The notes: a model not told the origin generated them from the sequence alone. A DNA stretch of 64,000 bases from Streptomyces gardneri (GCF_006539185.1 NZ_BJMN01000010.1:1-64000); one strand, 5' to 3'. Shown: positions 1-9,466, numbered from the stretch's first letter. A program made the numbers and translations.

Positions 1-1040
1 AGGGGCGAGGGGTTCACGGTTCCTGCGCCGAGCGCCTTGGCCATGTTCATCACGGCCGTCATCTGCGGGCCGCTCTTCTGGGCGTAGTCGGGCGACTTGT
101 ACCCCCACCAGTCCCAGCAGCCGCGCGGGTTGCCCGTCATGGTGGTGGCCTGCGGGTAGAGGACGATCATGTTGTTGGTATCGGCGTACTCGTTGAGGTA
201 GGCCTTGTCCATGAGGGCGTTGCCGACCACGCCGAAGTACTGGTAGCAGCCGTGGAGGGTGACCATCAGTTTGCAGGAGGCGCCGCTCTGGCAGGACTGC
301 GGGACGTAGGCGAAGCCCTCGTTGCCCATGCTGATCGCGCTGGAGCTTCCGCCGGGCGCGTAGGTGCTCTGGTCGAACTGGACCAGTTTGCCCGTCAGGG
401 CCGAGGAGCTTGCCGGGTTCACGCCGCCGAGCAGGTGGGTCAGCATGTCCCTCACCGGGTCGCCACCGCAGTTGTTGACGTACGGCGAGCTGGTGGAGGA
501 GCACGAGTTGGGGCCGAGCGGGCTGACCCAGGCGTGGCCCGAGGACGAGGTGTTGTCGTAGACCACGTCCGCGCCGAAGTCGCGGTAGTACGTGGCGAGG
601 TCGTCGTTCACGGCCGCCTTGACGGTGGCGTCGTTGGTGCCGTGGAACAGCCAGACCTTGTCACCCGAGAGGTTGGCGACCGGATCGACCTTGCCGGCCG
701 TCGCCCGGTCCCGGGTCAACTGCTCCAGCTGGGCCGGGGTCTTGCGGGCCATGAACGTTTCCATACACGCGTACTGGGCCGTGTTGACGCTGTTCTGGGC
801 GCAGTCGTACGGGCCGGCCGAGAAGATCCCCGCGCCCTTGAAGACGTCGGAGTAGGCGACGTGCATCTGGTTGGCCATGAACCCACCGGACGAGAGCCCA
901 CTCACGTAGGTCGAGCTGATGTTGTACTGCTGCAGCGAGCCCGGGGTCGGTGTGGGGACGGCAGCCGTCGCACCGCCGACGGTCGTGGCGGCGATGGCGA
1001 CGGCCGCGAAGGCGGCGGCGAGGAGCTGTCTGATCTTCAT
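1..1040 (-). CDS. Secreted PHB depolymerase-type esterase (3' end beyond the window)
   Basis: An open minus-strand frame of 346 codons runs off the left edge. It begins with MKIRQLLAAAF, a signal peptide ending near ATA-A at residues 26-27. A lipase box GLSSG follows, with nucleophile Ser50, then an LHGC motif and the GCWDWWGY stretch known from catalytic domains of extracellular short-chain PHB depolymerases. The expected role is hydrolysis of external polyhydroxybutyrate to hydroxybutyrate oligomers and monomers. The start is the ATG at 1040 because the signal peptide begins there. The C-terminus, where a substrate-binding domain might lie, is not visible. Nearby hydroxybutyrate dehydrogenase and CoA-transferase genes support the substrate call. 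Confidence 0.85.
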   Translation of the reverse strand, partial: MKIRQLLAAAFAAVAIAATTVGGATAAVPTPTPGSLQQYNISSTYVSGLSSGGFMANQMHVAYSDVFKGAGIFSAGPYDCAQNSVNTAQYACMETFMARKTPAQLEQLTRDRATAGKVDPVANLSGDKVWLFHGTNDATVKAAVNDDLATYYRDFGADVVYDNTSSSGHAWVSPLGPNSCSSTSSPYVNNCGGDPVRDMLTHLLGGVNPASSSALTGKLVQFDQSTYAPGGSSSAISMGNEGFAYVPQSCQSGASCKLMVTLHGCYQYFGVVGNALMDKAYLNEYADTNNMIVLYPQATTMTGNPRGCWDWWGYKSPDYAQKSGPQMTAVMNMAKALGAGTVNPSP

Positions 1041-1230
1041 TCGCATCTCCAGATGGGGGTGAGATGCGGACATCCTGATGAACAGCGGTGACTCGGGCCC
1101 ACATGTCGGCCCACCACTTCCACGGACCGTAATGTGGCGCGCGTTGCCATAGAAACGAAAGGATCAGGCCAGAAAGTGGATCTCTTCTGGTGAAGATCAC
1201 GGTGTGGCGCGAGGGGATGACGGACCGGCA

Positions 1231-1566
1231 ATGAAGCAAGAGCCGAAGGCGTGGTACAGCGCCCGAACCTTCTACAGATGGCTGACCTGGGAGAACCGAC
1301 CCTACGAGGAGCGGGTCGTGCTGTTCCGGGCACGGTCCCTCGACGAAGCCGTCGAACTGGCCGAGCGGGAGTCGGCCGAGTACGCCGCGGAGAGCGACTT
1401 CGAGGTCCTCGACATGGTGCAGGCCTACCGGATCTGCGAAGGCGACGAGGAAGTGGGCGCGGGCACGGAGGTGTTCTCCGTACTGCATGCGCTCGACCTC
1501 TCGGCGGACGAGTTCCTGGACCGCTACGACTCGGGACCCCAAGGGCTCTCGGAACGCCCCGCATAG
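1231..1566 (+). CDS. Small DUF4288-like protein
   Basis: A 111-residue acidic protein beginning MKQEPKAWYSARTFYRWL, with a central stretch FRARSLDEAVELAERES. The WYSA start, charged middle and length resemble the DUF4288 family, whose function is unknown. A GTG at 1204 would add nine residues; the ATG at 1231 is preferred because family members begin close to the WYSA motif. It lies between the divergent depolymerase and the convergent GAF regulator and has no obvious link to either. No signal peptide or membrane segment is visible. Confidence 0.6.
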   Translation: MKQEPKAWYSARTFYRWLTWENRPYEERVVLFRARSLDEAVELAERESAEYAAESDFEVLDMVQAYRICEGDEEVGAGTEVFSVLHALDLSADEFLDRYDSGPQGLSERPA

Positions 1567-1576
1567 GGGCCGCTGT

Positions 1577-3511
1577 TCAGTGGCCGGGAGTCCCGTGGGA
1601 CAGCTGGTGGAGGCGGAGCGCCAGGTGGATCTCCAGGGCGCTGGCGGGGGTGTTCCAGTCGGGGCCGAGGAGTTGGGCGACGCGGTCGAGGCGCTGGACG
1701 ACCGTGTTCACGTGGACGTGGAGGGCGTCCTTGGCGCGGGCCAGGCTCGCCCCCTGGTCGTAGTAGGCGTGCAGGGTCCGCACGAGTTCGGTGCCGCGCT
1801 CGGTGTCGTAGGCGAGGACCGGGCCGAGGACGCGATCGACGTACGAGGCGATGTCGGCGCGGTCGCCGAGCAGGACGCCGATGAAGCCGAGGTCGGCGAT
1901 GTCGGCTCCGCTGCCGGTGTGGCCGAGGGAGTGCAGGGCGGTGAGGCAGCGCAGGGCCTCCGCGTGGAGGGCCGCGTGGTGTTCGGGGCCGGTGCCCGGG
2001 CCGGCCGCGCCCACGGTGACCGGTGCGCCGATGATCCGGGCGAGGTCGGCGGCGAGGTCGCGGGCGAGGGTGCCGGGCCGGTCGCAGGGCGCGAGCAGGA
2101 CGGTCTTGCCGTGCCGGGTGCCCGCGAGGCCGCCGAGTCTGCGGGCGGTGCGGGCGTTCTCCGCGGCGAGCCGGGGGCGCAGGGCGGGTTCGCAGTCGAG
2201 GACGGCGACGGCGTGGGGGCGGGCGAGGTCCAGGCCGAGGCGTCGGGCGCGCAGGGTGAGGCTGCCTCCGTCCCAGTGCGCCGAGGAGGCGGGTCCGGCG
2301 AGGAGGTCGTCGAGGAGTTCGCCGCGTACGCGGTCCTCGGTCTCGGCGACCGAGCGGCGGATCAGGAGGAGCATCGCGGTGACGAGCGCCGCGCGTTCGA
2401 ACAGTCGCCGGTCGGCTTCGGGGAGGTCCGCGCGTCCGGTCAGGACGATGCTGCCCAGCGGCTCGGCTCCGGCGAGGACGGCGCAGGTCCAGACACCGTC
2501 GGCGTGGACCGCGCGGCCCTCGGTGTGCGACGCGTCGAGGCTCGCGGGCGGGGGTGTGACCGGATCGGTGGCGACCCGGGCCAGTTCGCTGCCGTCGGTG
2601 TCGTGGATGGCGACCCCGCCGCCGAGGAGCGCCGCGATCTCGGCGGCGACCTCGTCCGTGCCGGCGCCGCGAAGCACCAGCTTGGACAGCCGGTCGTGGG
2701 CGTCGGAGGCCTGGTGGAGGGCCTCGCTGTGCTCGCGTGCCCTGGCGGTCGCGGCTTCGAGCCGGGCGAGCGCGGTGCGGGTCTCCCCCAACCGGCGGGC
2801 GCTGTCGATGGCGACGGCGGCGTGGTCGGCGAGCGAGCCGAGGAGGGCGATGGCGTCGGGGGTGAACTCGCGCGGGGTGCGGTCCGCCGCGAAGAGGACG
2901 CCGATGATCTCCTCGCCCAGGCGCAGGGGGACGCCGAGGATGCCGCGCAGCCCTTCCTCGGACACGCCGTCGTCGATGGTTCCGGTGTGCCGGTAGCGGC
3001 GGTCGGCGTGGTAGTCCGTGCTGGCGTACGGGCGGGCGGTCTGCGCGACCAGGCCGCCCAGGCCCTCGCCCATCCCCAGTCGCAGCTGCTGGAAGGCCGC
3101 CGAGACGGAACCTTCGGTGACCCGCATGAACGTGTCGTGCGCGACCGGGTCGTTCAGGGTCAGATAGGCGACGTCCGATCCGAGGAGCGTCCGGGCCCGG
3201 CGGACGATGGCGCGCAGGACGGCGTCGAGGTCCCGCAGCCGGGCCAGGTCGCCGGCGGTGTCGAACAGCGCGACCAGTTCCGCCTCCCGGCGCCGGTACT
3301 GGTCGATCACCCGCCGCACCGACAGGGCGACCTCGGTGGTCTCCTCGATCCATTCGACGTCCGCCGGGAGGGCCCCGCCGGCCCGCGAGCGCGCGGGCTC
3401 GCGCGCGAGCTCCTGGGCCGGGGAGTCGGCGGCGAGAAGGTCCAGCATGCGGCGCGCGGCCGTCTCGGTGGGCGAAGGCGTTCGGGCATCGGCTCGGCGA
3501 CCGGCGGTCAT
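1577..3511 (-). CDS. GAF-domain PucR/CdaR-type transcriptional regulator
   Basis: A 644-residue regulator. An N-terminal helix region (about residues 30-85) leads into a GAF domain (about 85-240) containing YLTLNDP and GILGVPLRLGEE, then a coiled stretch. The C-terminus has the PucR/CdaR helix-turn-helix, seen as RTLHAYYDQGASLARAKDALHVHVNTV. The start is the ATG at 3511, preceded by an AGGAGG site four bases away; an upstream in-frame extension lacks such a site. It is the last gene of a minus-strand set behind the permease and hydroxybutyrate dehydrogenase, so it plausibly senses a metabolite of that pathway. The ligand is unknown. Confidence 0.8.
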   Translation of the reverse strand: MTAGRRADARTPSPTETAARRMLDLLAADSPAQELAREPARSRAGGALPADVEWIEETTEVALSVRRVIDQYRRREAELVALFDTAGDLARLRDLDAVLRAIVRRARTLLGSDVAYLTLNDPVAHDTFMRVTEGSVSAAFQQLRLGMGEGLGGLVAQTARPYASTDYHADRRYRHTGTIDDGVSEEGLRGILGVPLRLGEEIIGVLFAADRTPREFTPDAIALLGSLADHAAVAIDSARRLGETRTALARLEAATARAREHSEALHQASDAHDRLSKLVLRGAGTDEVAAEIAALLGGGVAIHDTDGSELARVATDPVTPPPASLDASHTEGRAVHADGVWTCAVLAGAEPLGSIVLTGRADLPEADRRLFERAALVTAMLLLIRRSVAETEDRVRGELLDDLLAGPASSAHWDGGSLTLRARRLGLDLARPHAVAVLDCEPALRPRLAAENARTARRLGGLAGTRHGKTVLLAPCDRPGTLARDLAADLARIIGAPVTVGAAGPGTGPEHHAALHAEALRCLTALHSLGHTGSGADIADLGFIGVLLGDRADIASYVDRVLGPVLAYDTERGTELVRTLHAYYDQGASLARAKDALHVHVNTVVQRLDRVAQLLGPDWNTPASALEIHLALRLHQLSHGTPGH

Positions 3512-3620
3512 GGGGCCTCCTGCGGCCGTATGGGCGGGTGGTGCTGCGGTGAGCGAGCCCGGTCCGTCGTCCTCACGCCCATGACGACGACGGACCGGAC
3601 AGCTCACGGGTGTGGCAAGG

Positions 3621-4988
3621 CTAGGCGCGGTCGCCCGCGGTGACCGCGGGCGCCGCCGCGGGCTCCTCGTCCCGGCCGCGGCTGAGGTCGCGGCCGAGGG
3701 TCTCCCTGGTGACGGCCACGGTGATGGTGGTGATCACGGCCGCCGCGCAGAGGTAGATGCTGATGGGCGTCGAGGTGCCGTAGTCCTTGAGGAGCTCGAC
3801 CGCGATGATCGGGGCGAGGGCGCCGGCGAGGATGGAGGCGAGCTGGGAGCCCATGGAGGCGCCGGAGTAGCGGACCTTCGTGTCGAACATCTCGGAGATG
3901 AACGCGGCCTGCGGCCCGTACATCGCGCCGTGCAGCAGCAGGCCGGCGGTGACGGCCAGGGTGATCACCACGAACGACTTCGAGTCGACGAGGCCGAAGA
4001 AGACGAAGGCCCAGATCGCCATGCCCGAGGAGCCGATCAGGGTCACCGGGCGCCGGCCGATGCGGTCGGAGAGAGCGCCCCACATCGGGATGGTGACGAA
4101 GTGGACGGCCGAGCCGATGAGGACGGCGTTCAGCGCGGTGCTCTTCGGCAGCTCCAGGTGCACGGTGACGTACACGAGGAGGAAGGAGGTGAGGATGTAG
4201 TACGAGATGTTCTCGCCGAAGCGGGTGCCGATGGCCGACAGCACCTCGCGCCAGCTGCGCCGGAACACCTCGACGACCGGAGCCTCCTCCTTGACGCCCG
4301 CGGCGGCGGCCGCCTCGGCCTTCGCCTGGGCCTCCAGGAACACCGGGGACTCGGAGACCGAGACGCGGATCCACAGACCGATCAGCACGAGGAGACCGGA
4401 CAGCAGGAACGGGATCCGCCAGCCCCAGGCCTGGAAGTCGGCCTCCGACTGGACGGCGGCCAGCAGCGCCAGGACACCGGTGGCGAGCAGGTTGCCGCCC
4501 GGGGCGCCGGCCTGGGGCCACGAGGCCCAGAAGCCGCGGTGCTTGTCGCCGCCGTGCTCGGAGACGATGAGGACGGCCCCGCCCCACTCGCCGCCCAGGG
4601 CGAAGCCCTGGACCAGCCGCAGCACGGTCAGCAGGACCGGCGCCCAGACGCCGATGTTCTCGTACGTGGGCAGCAGGCCCATCGCGAAGGTGGCGCCGCC
4701 CATCATCAGGAGGCTCAGCACCAGGAGCTTCTTGCGTCCGATCTTGTCCCCGAAGTGCCCGAAGACGATGCCGCCGAGCGGCCGGGCGGCGAATCCGATG
4801 GCGTACGTGATGAAGGCGATCAGCGTGCCCACCAAGGGGTCGGCGCTGGGGAAGAACAGGGTGTTGAAGACGAGCGCGGCGGCGGAGCCGTAGAGGAAGA
4901 AGTCGTACCACTCGATGGTGGTGCCGATCAGGCTCGCTGCGACGATGCGGCCGATGCCGCTTCTCGGCTGGGTGGTGGTGTCAGACAT
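3621..4988 (-). CDS. MHS-family major facilitator permease
   Basis: A 455-residue membrane protein with twelve predicted helices. It carries the metabolite:H+ symporter hallmark after helix 2 (GHFGDKIGRKK) and the N-terminal motif IEWYDFFLYG typical of the ShiA/ProP/KgtP branch. This branch imports small organic acids and osmolytes with protons. The start is the ATG at 4988 (MSDTTTQPRSG), since upstream in-frame codons read as low-complexity leader. It lies 85 bp downstream of hydroxybutyrate dehydrogenase on the same strand, so 3-hydroxybutyrate or a related acid is the inferred substrate. That inference comes from position only. Confidence 0.85.
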   Translation of the reverse strand: MSDTTTQPRSGIGRIVAASLIGTTIEWYDFFLYGSAAALVFNTLFFPSADPLVGTLIAFITYAIGFAARPLGGIVFGHFGDKIGRKKLLVLSLLMMGGATFAMGLLPTYENIGVWAPVLLTVLRLVQGFALGGEWGGAVLIVSEHGGDKHRGFWASWPQAGAPGGNLLATGVLALLAAVQSEADFQAWGWRIPFLLSGLLVLIGLWIRVSVSESPVFLEAQAKAEAAAAAGVKEEAPVVEVFRRSWREVLSAIGTRFGENISYYILTSFLLVYVTVHLELPKSTALNAVLIGSAVHFVTIPMWGALSDRIGRRPVTLIGSSGMAIWAFVFFGLVDSKSFVVITLAVTAGLLLHGAMYGPQAAFISEMFDTKVRYSGASMGSQLASILAGALAPIIAVELLKDYGTSTPISIYLCAAAVITTITVAVTRETLGRDLSRGRDEEPAAAPAVTAGDRA

Positions 4989-5073
4989 GGATTCACCGGT
5001 TTCACGAACGGACGGGACGGGGGTGGAACGCGAGGGGGGTGCCTGGAGGGCGGACTCGAAGGGCGGGAGCGGG

Positions 5074-5868
5074 TCAGCCCGCGGTCCAGCCGCCGTCGAG
5101 CGGCAGGGAGGCACCGGTCAGGTAGCCGGAGTGGGGACCGCACAGCCACAGCACGGCCGCGGCGACCTCGTCGGCCTCCAGGAGCCGCTTGACGGGCGAG
5201 CGGGCCAGCAACACGTTGGACAGGACGTCGCCCTCGCTGATGCCGTGGGCGGCGGCCTGGTCGCGGATCTGGCCCTCGACCAGCGGGGTGCGGACGTAGC
5301 CGGGGTTCACGCAGTTGCTGGTGACGCCGTGCGGGGCGCCTTCGATCGCGGCGACCTTGCTCAGCCCCTCCAAGGCGTGCTTGGCGGTGACATAGGCCGA
5401 CTTGAAGGCGCTCGCCCGCAGTCCGTGGACGCTGGAGACGTTGACGACACGGCCCCACCCGCGGGCGTACATGTGCGGCAGCGTCCTCTGCATGAGCAGG
5501 AACGGGGCGGTGACCATCACCTTCTGGATCAGCTCGAACCGGTCCGGCGGGAACTCCGTGAGCGGGGCGACGTGCTGGAGACCGGCGTTGTTGACGAGGA
5601 TGTCGATCTCGGTGGGCAGGAGGCCGATGGCGCCCGGGTCGGCGAGGTCGGCCACCTGCGCCTGGCCGCCGGCGATCTCGGCGACGGCCTTCGCCGAGTC
5701 GGCGTCCCGGTCGACGACGTGGACGAAGGCCCCTGCCTGCGCCAGGGCGAGGGCGCAGGCCCGGCCGATGCCGCTGCCGCCGCCCGTCACCAGTGCGGTG
5801 CGGCCGCTCAGCTCGGCCGCGGCCGCAGGTGACGGCCGCTGGTCCGGGGTGGGAAATGTGTTCGTCAT
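5074..5868 (-). CDS. bdhA: 3-hydroxybutyrate dehydrogenase (SDR family)
   Basis: A 264-residue short-chain dehydrogenase. It has the NAD-binding motif TGGGSGIG (residues 28-35), NNAGLQHVAP, and the catalytic Tyr and Lys within SAYVTAKHALEG. The run NNAGLQHVAPLTEFP and the C-terminal LTGASLPLDGGWTAG are characteristic of D-3-hydroxybutyrate dehydrogenase, which oxidises 3-hydroxybutyrate to acetoacetate with NAD+. It heads a likely minus-strand operon with the permease and the GAF regulator. Its product is the substrate of the CoA-transferase encoded at 7945-9374. Length matches the family. Confidence 0.9.
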   Translation of the reverse strand: MTNTFPTPDQRPSPAAAAELSGRTALVTGGGSGIGRACALALAQAGAFVHVVDRDADSAKAVAEIAGGQAQVADLADPGAIGLLPTEIDILVNNAGLQHVAPLTEFPPDRFELIQKVMVTAPFLLMQRTLPHMYARGWGRVVNVSSVHGLRASAFKSAYVTAKHALEGLSKVAAIEGAPHGVTSNCVNPGYVRTPLVEGQIRDQAAAHGISEGDVLSNVLLARSPVKRLLEADEVAAAVLWLCGPHSGYLTGASLPLDGGWTAG

Positions 5869-5904
5869 GGCCGGAAACAGTAGGGAGAGCCCGGTCTCTG
5901 CCCC

Positions 5905-5918
5905 ATGGATGCAGCCAC
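5905..5918 (+). promoter_or_regulatory. Motif shared with the scoAB upstream region
   Basis: ATGGATGCAGCCAC lies about 40 bp upstream of the dehydrogenase start. A near-identical element with one extra base occurs at 7828-7842 ahead of the CoA-transferase genes. A common operator for the pathway is possible, but a short chance match is not excluded. Confidence 0.25.
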
Positions 5919-6049
5919 CATAAAGACAGCTGGATCAATGGAGCAGAACACCATAGGAGCGGGCCGGACGGAGGCGCTGAGCAGGGCAGGACCGGGCGGC
6001 GGTGCCGAACAGGGCTCGGGCCGGCCGGGGCAGCACCGGGCGGCGGCGG

Positions 6050-7495
6050 TCAGGACCGCGTGCCGGCGCGCTTCTCCACGTCGAGGGAGCAGGTGTTCGC
6101 CAGGGTCACGGGATCCTGGCCCGCGGGCAGGGCGACGGTGCCCGAGGCGGGCGGCCTGTGCCCCTTGGTGAGCCACTCCTCCAGGGCCGTGAAGGCGGTG
6201 CGGTGGCACGGCGTGAGCGGCCTGAGCCTGTCCGGGAACGCGTCGACGAGGGAGTCGGCGTGGGTGCCGCCCTCGATGCGGTAGTAGCGGTGCAGTCGGC
6301 CGCGGCCCGCCTCGCGCACCATCCGTGCGTACACGTCGGAGTCCTGGCCGATGGGCAGCAGGGCGTCGAGGGTGCCGTGCAGGGTCATCAGAGGCTTGCC
6401 TATGCGCCCGGTCAGGGCGATCCTCTCCACGGCCTGCCGGACCTCGTCGGGGCGGGTCGCGTAGTCGTAGTCGGTGTCACAGCCCGGCGTGCCCGTGGCG
6501 CAGTACGGCGTGCCCGCCTCGGCCGCCCCGTCGTAGCCGGGGTCCAGCTCCTCGCGGTAGATGCGCTGGGTGAGGTCCCAGTAGACCTTGTGGTGGTACG
6601 GCCACAGGAACTCCGACCCGGCGGGGAACCCTGCCGCGTGCATCTCCTCGCGTGCCTCCTCCGCGCCCTCGCCGCCCGCGGCGAACACGGGGTAGGCGCG
6701 CAGCGTCCGGGGCAGGAAGTCCAGGAGGTTGGGGCCGTCGGCCCGCCAGAGGGTGCCCTCCCAGTCGACTCCCCCGTCGTAGAGCTCGGGGTGGTTCTCC
6801 AGCTGCCAGCGCACCAGATAGCCGCCGTTGGACATGCCGGTGACCAGGGTGCGGGTCGGCGGGCGGTGGTACCGCTGGGCGATCGTGGCACGGGCGGCGC
6901 GGGTGAGCTGGGTGACGCGGTCGTTCCACTCGACGATGGCGTCGCCCGGCGCGTCGCCGTCCCGGTGGAAGGCGAGCCCGGTGTTGCCCTTGTCGGTGGC
7001 GGCGTACGCGTATCCGCGGGCGAGCACCCAGTCGGCGATGGCCCGGTCGTTGGCGTACTGCTCACGGTTGCCGGGGGTGCCGGCGATCACCAGGCCGCCG
7101 TTCCACCGGTCGGGCATGCGGACGACGAACTGGGCGTCGTGATTCCACCCGTGGTTGGTGTTGGTGGTGGAACTGTCGGGGAAGTAGCCGTCGATCTGGA
7201 TGCCGGGCACGCCGCTGGGGGCGGCCAGGTCCTTGGGGGTGAGACCCGCCCAGTCGGCCGGGTCGGTGTGGCCGGAGGCGACCGTGCCGGCCGTGGTCAG
7301 TTCGTCGAGGCAGGCGGCCTGCTGGTGTTCGGCGCCCGGCACCCGGAGGTGGGCCAGGCGGGCGCAGTGTCCACCGGGGGCGGACGGGGTCGCCGTCGCC
7401 GGGGCGGTGGTGAGGGTGAGTGCGGCCAGGGCGAGTGCCGCCGGCGCGCCCCGCCGCCAGAGGCGTGGCGAGGAGCGGAAAGTGGGACGACGCAT
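6050..7495 (-). CDS. Secreted alpha/beta-hydrolase, tannase/3HB-oligomer-hydrolase type
   Basis: A 481-residue secreted hydrolase. A signal peptide (hydrophobic core about residues 17-35, cleavage near ATATPSA) precedes an alpha/beta-hydrolase fold with nucleophile box GMSNGG (Ser222). The likely acid is in HGTLDALLP and the histidine in IEGGTHADSL. Size and layout match the tannase/feruloyl-esterase superfamily, which includes 3-hydroxybutyrate-oligomer hydrolases. The surroundings (PHB depolymerase, hydroxybutyrate dehydrogenase, CoA-transferase) make hydroxybutyrate oligomers the preferred substrate guess; a plant phenolic ester is the alternative. The start is the ATG at 7495. Confidence 0.75.
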   Translation of the reverse strand: MRRPTFRSSPRLWRRGAPAALALAALTLTTAPATATPSAPGGHCARLAHLRVPGAEHQQAACLDELTTAGTVASGHTDPADWAGLTPKDLAAPSGVPGIQIDGYFPDSSTTNTNHGWNHDAQFVVRMPDRWNGGLVIAGTPGNREQYANDRAIADWVLARGYAYAATDKGNTGLAFHRDGDAPGDAIVEWNDRVTQLTRAARATIAQRYHRPPTRTLVTGMSNGGYLVRWQLENHPELYDGGVDWEGTLWRADGPNLLDFLPRTLRAYPVFAAGGEGAEEAREEMHAAGFPAGSEFLWPYHHKVYWDLTQRIYREELDPGYDGAAEAGTPYCATGTPGCDTDYDYATRPDEVRQAVERIALTGRIGKPLMTLHGTLDALLPIGQDSDVYARMVREAGRGRLHRYYRIEGGTHADSLVDAFPDRLRPLTPCHRTAFTALEEWLTKGHRPPASGTVALPAGQDPVTLANTCSLDVEKRAGTRS

Positions 7496-7944
7496 CGGTG
7501 TGCCTCCGAGCTCGGGGAAGGGGTCTCGCGGGAGGCTATGCGGCCGCTCGACCGCCAGACATGGCTGTGCGACCCACCATCCGAGGCCTGTTGATGGGCC
7601 CTCCCACCACCCTCGCCGGATGGCCGAAAGTGGACGTGTTCACCACCCACGCCCTCCGCTCTCTCGCGGACCGCGCCCAGTCGGCCTGACGACCCCCGCG
7701 CGTGGCCACGGGCGGCCGGCCTCGCGCATGCCTCACGCCGCCTCGCGGGTGCCTCGCGCGCTGTCGCGGCCCCCCGTCCGGCAGCCGCGGAGACAGCGGT
7801 CACCGACACATCGGAGGGGGTTGGTATGTGGATGGCAGCCATGGTTGCGCCCACAGCCCGCTGCCTAGGCTCCGTACTCGTCGCTAGTACCGGCACCGGC
7901 TCTGACCAGCGAGGTCATCCGGCTGCCCAAGGGAAGGGATCCTC
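7496..7944. other. Intergenic region between divergent esterase and scoAB
   Basis: No gene is supported in these 449 bp. The region should hold the promoters of both flanking genes. The visible elements are a palindrome ATGGCAGCCAT at 7832-7842 and a purine-rich ribosome site (GGGAAGGGA) just before the scoA start. Confidence 0.6.
7828..7842 (+). promoter_or_regulatory. Candidate operator upstream of scoAB
   Basis: GTGGATGGCAGCCAT contains the 11-bp palindrome ATGGCAGCCAT. It matches, with one base inserted, the element at 5905-5918 ahead of the hydroxybutyrate dehydrogenase. It lies about 105 bp before the scoA start, a plausible operator distance. No known consensus is recognised. Confidence 0.3.
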
Positions 7945-8721
7945 ATGGGTCTGGACAAGACGGTCGCGAGCGCGGCGGAGGCGGTGGCCGACATCTCCGA
8001 CGGGGCCTCGCTCGCCGTGGGCGGCTTCGGGCTGTGCGGGATCCCGGGGACGCTGATCGACGCGCTGTGGCAGCGCGGAACTGGCGGCCTCCAGGTCGTC
8101 TCGAACAACTGCGGTGTGGACGACTGGGGCCTCGGCCTCCTGCTCGCCGCCGGGCAGATCGCCCGGATGACCAGCTCGTACGTGGGCGAGAACAAGGAGT
8201 TCGCCCGCCAGTACCTCAGCGGGGAGCTGGAGGTCGAACTCGTCCCGCAGGGCTCGCTGGCGGAGCGGCTGCGGGCCGGCGGCGCCGGCATCCCCGCCTT
8301 CTACACCCCCGCGGGCACCGGCACCCAGGTCGGCGAGGGCGGACTGCCCTGGCGCTACGCCACCGACGGCTCGGTGGCCGTGGCCTCGCCGCCGAAGGAG
8401 ACCCGGGAGTTCGGCGGCCGTCCGTACCTGCTGGAAGAGGGCATCACCACCGACTTCGCGCTGGTCCGGGCGACCATCGGCGACCGGCACGGCAATCTCG
8501 TCTTCCGCTCCTCGGCCCGCAACTTCAACCCGCTGGCCGCGATGGCCGGACGCATCACCATCGCCGAGGTCGACCACCTCGTCGAACCGGGCGAGCTCGA
8601 CCCCGACGAGGTCCACCTCCCCGGCGTCTTCGTCCAGCGCGTGGTCCGGGTCGCACCCGGCGACCCCGCGGCCGAGCGGCGCATCGAGCGCCGGACCGTA
8701 CGACAGGAAGGCGACGCCTGA
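7945..8721 (+). CDS. scoA: 3-oxoacid CoA-transferase subunit A
   Basis: A 258-residue family I CoA-transferase alpha subunit. It has the nucleotide/CoA loop [23 protein letters not shown] near the N-terminus, followed by [15 protein letters not shown] and [16 protein letters not shown]. With subunit B it forms succinyl-CoA:3-ketoacid CoA-transferase, moving CoA from succinyl-CoA to acetoacetate. A purine-rich ribosome site precedes the ATG. The stop overlaps the scoB start by one base (TGATG), indicating translational coupling. The step follows directly from the hydroxybutyrate dehydrogenase product. Confidence 0.9.
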   Translation: MGLDKTVASAAEAVADISDGASLAVGGFGLCGIPGTLIDALWQRGTGGLQVVSNNCGVDDWGLGLLLAAGQIARMTSSYVGENKEFARQYLSGELEVELVPQGSLAERLRAGGAGIPAFYTPAGTGTQVGEGGLPWRYATDGSVAVASPPKETREFGGRPYLLEEGITTDFALVRATIGDRHGNLVFRSSARNFNPLAAMAGRITIAEVDHLVEPGELDPDEVHLPGVFVQRVVRVAPGDPAAERRIERRTVRQEGDA

Positions 8722-9374
8722 TGGCCCACACCCGCGAGCAGATGGCGGCCCGCGCCGCCCTGGAGCTGACCGACGGCAGCTACGTCAACCTCGGCATCGG
8801 ACTCCCGACGCTCATCCCCAATCACCTCCCGCCCGGCGTCGAGGTCGTGCTCCAGTCCGAGAACGGCATCCTCGGCGTCGGCCCGTACCCCACCGAGGAC
8901 GAGCTCGACGCCGACCTCGTCAACGCCGGCAAGGAGACCGTCACCACGCTCCCCGGCGCCTCGTTCTTCGACTCGGCCCTCTCCTTCGGGATGATCCGCG
9001 GCGGCCACATCGACGCGGCGGTCCTCGGCGCCATGCAGGTCTCGGCCGCGGGCGACCTCGCCAACTGGATGATCCCGGGCAAGATGGTGAAGGGCATGGG
9101 CGGGGCGATGGACCTCGTCCACGGTGCCGGACGGGTCATCGTCCTCATGGAGCACACCGCCAAGGACGGCGCCCCCAAGCTCGTCGACACCTGCGATCTG
9201 CCGCTGACCGGCCGAGGCGTCGTCCAGCGTGTCATCACCGACCTCGCCGTCGTCGACATCACCGCCGACGGATTCGTCCTGGCCGAACTCGCCCCCGGCG
9301 TCACCGTCGAGCAGGTCGTCGCGGCCACCGCGGCACCGCTGCGCGTCCCGCAGGGGGTCGGACCGACCGCCTGA
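8721..9374 (+). CDS. scoB: 3-oxoacid CoA-transferase subunit B
   Basis: A 217-residue beta subunit carrying the catalytic motif [11 protein letters not shown]. Glu47 is the residue that forms the glutamyl-CoA thioester in this family. Further hallmarks are [26 protein letters not shown] and [19 protein letters not shown]. It makes the active enzyme with ScoA and completes the conversion of acetoacetate to acetoacetyl-CoA. The ATG overlaps the scoA stop. The downstream gene is convergent, so the operon ends here. No thiolase gene is seen nearby. Confidence 0.9.
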   Translation: MAHTREQMAARAALELTDGSYVNLGIGLPTLIPNHLPPGVEVVLQSENGILGVGPYPTEDELDADLVNAGKETVTTLPGASFFDSALSFGMIRGGHIDAAVLGAMQVSAAGDLANWMIPGKMVKGMGGAMDLVHGAGRVIVLMEHTAKDGAPKLVDTCDLPLTGRGVVQRVITDLAVVDITADGFVLAELAPGVTVEQVVAATAAPLRVPQGVGPTA

Positions 9375-9466
9375 GGTCTTCCGCCGTTCCGGTGTCCCGG
9401 ACAGCCACCGGACCGGCGGACTCGCCACGCCCCGCCCGCTCGGCACGGGTCCCCTCGTGCAGTGCT

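Noticed and set aside
1487..3643. Long plus-strand frame opposite the GAF/PucR regulator
   Set aside because: Gly/Ala/Arg-rich, without domains; the minus strand encodes clear GAF and helix-turn-helix sequence.
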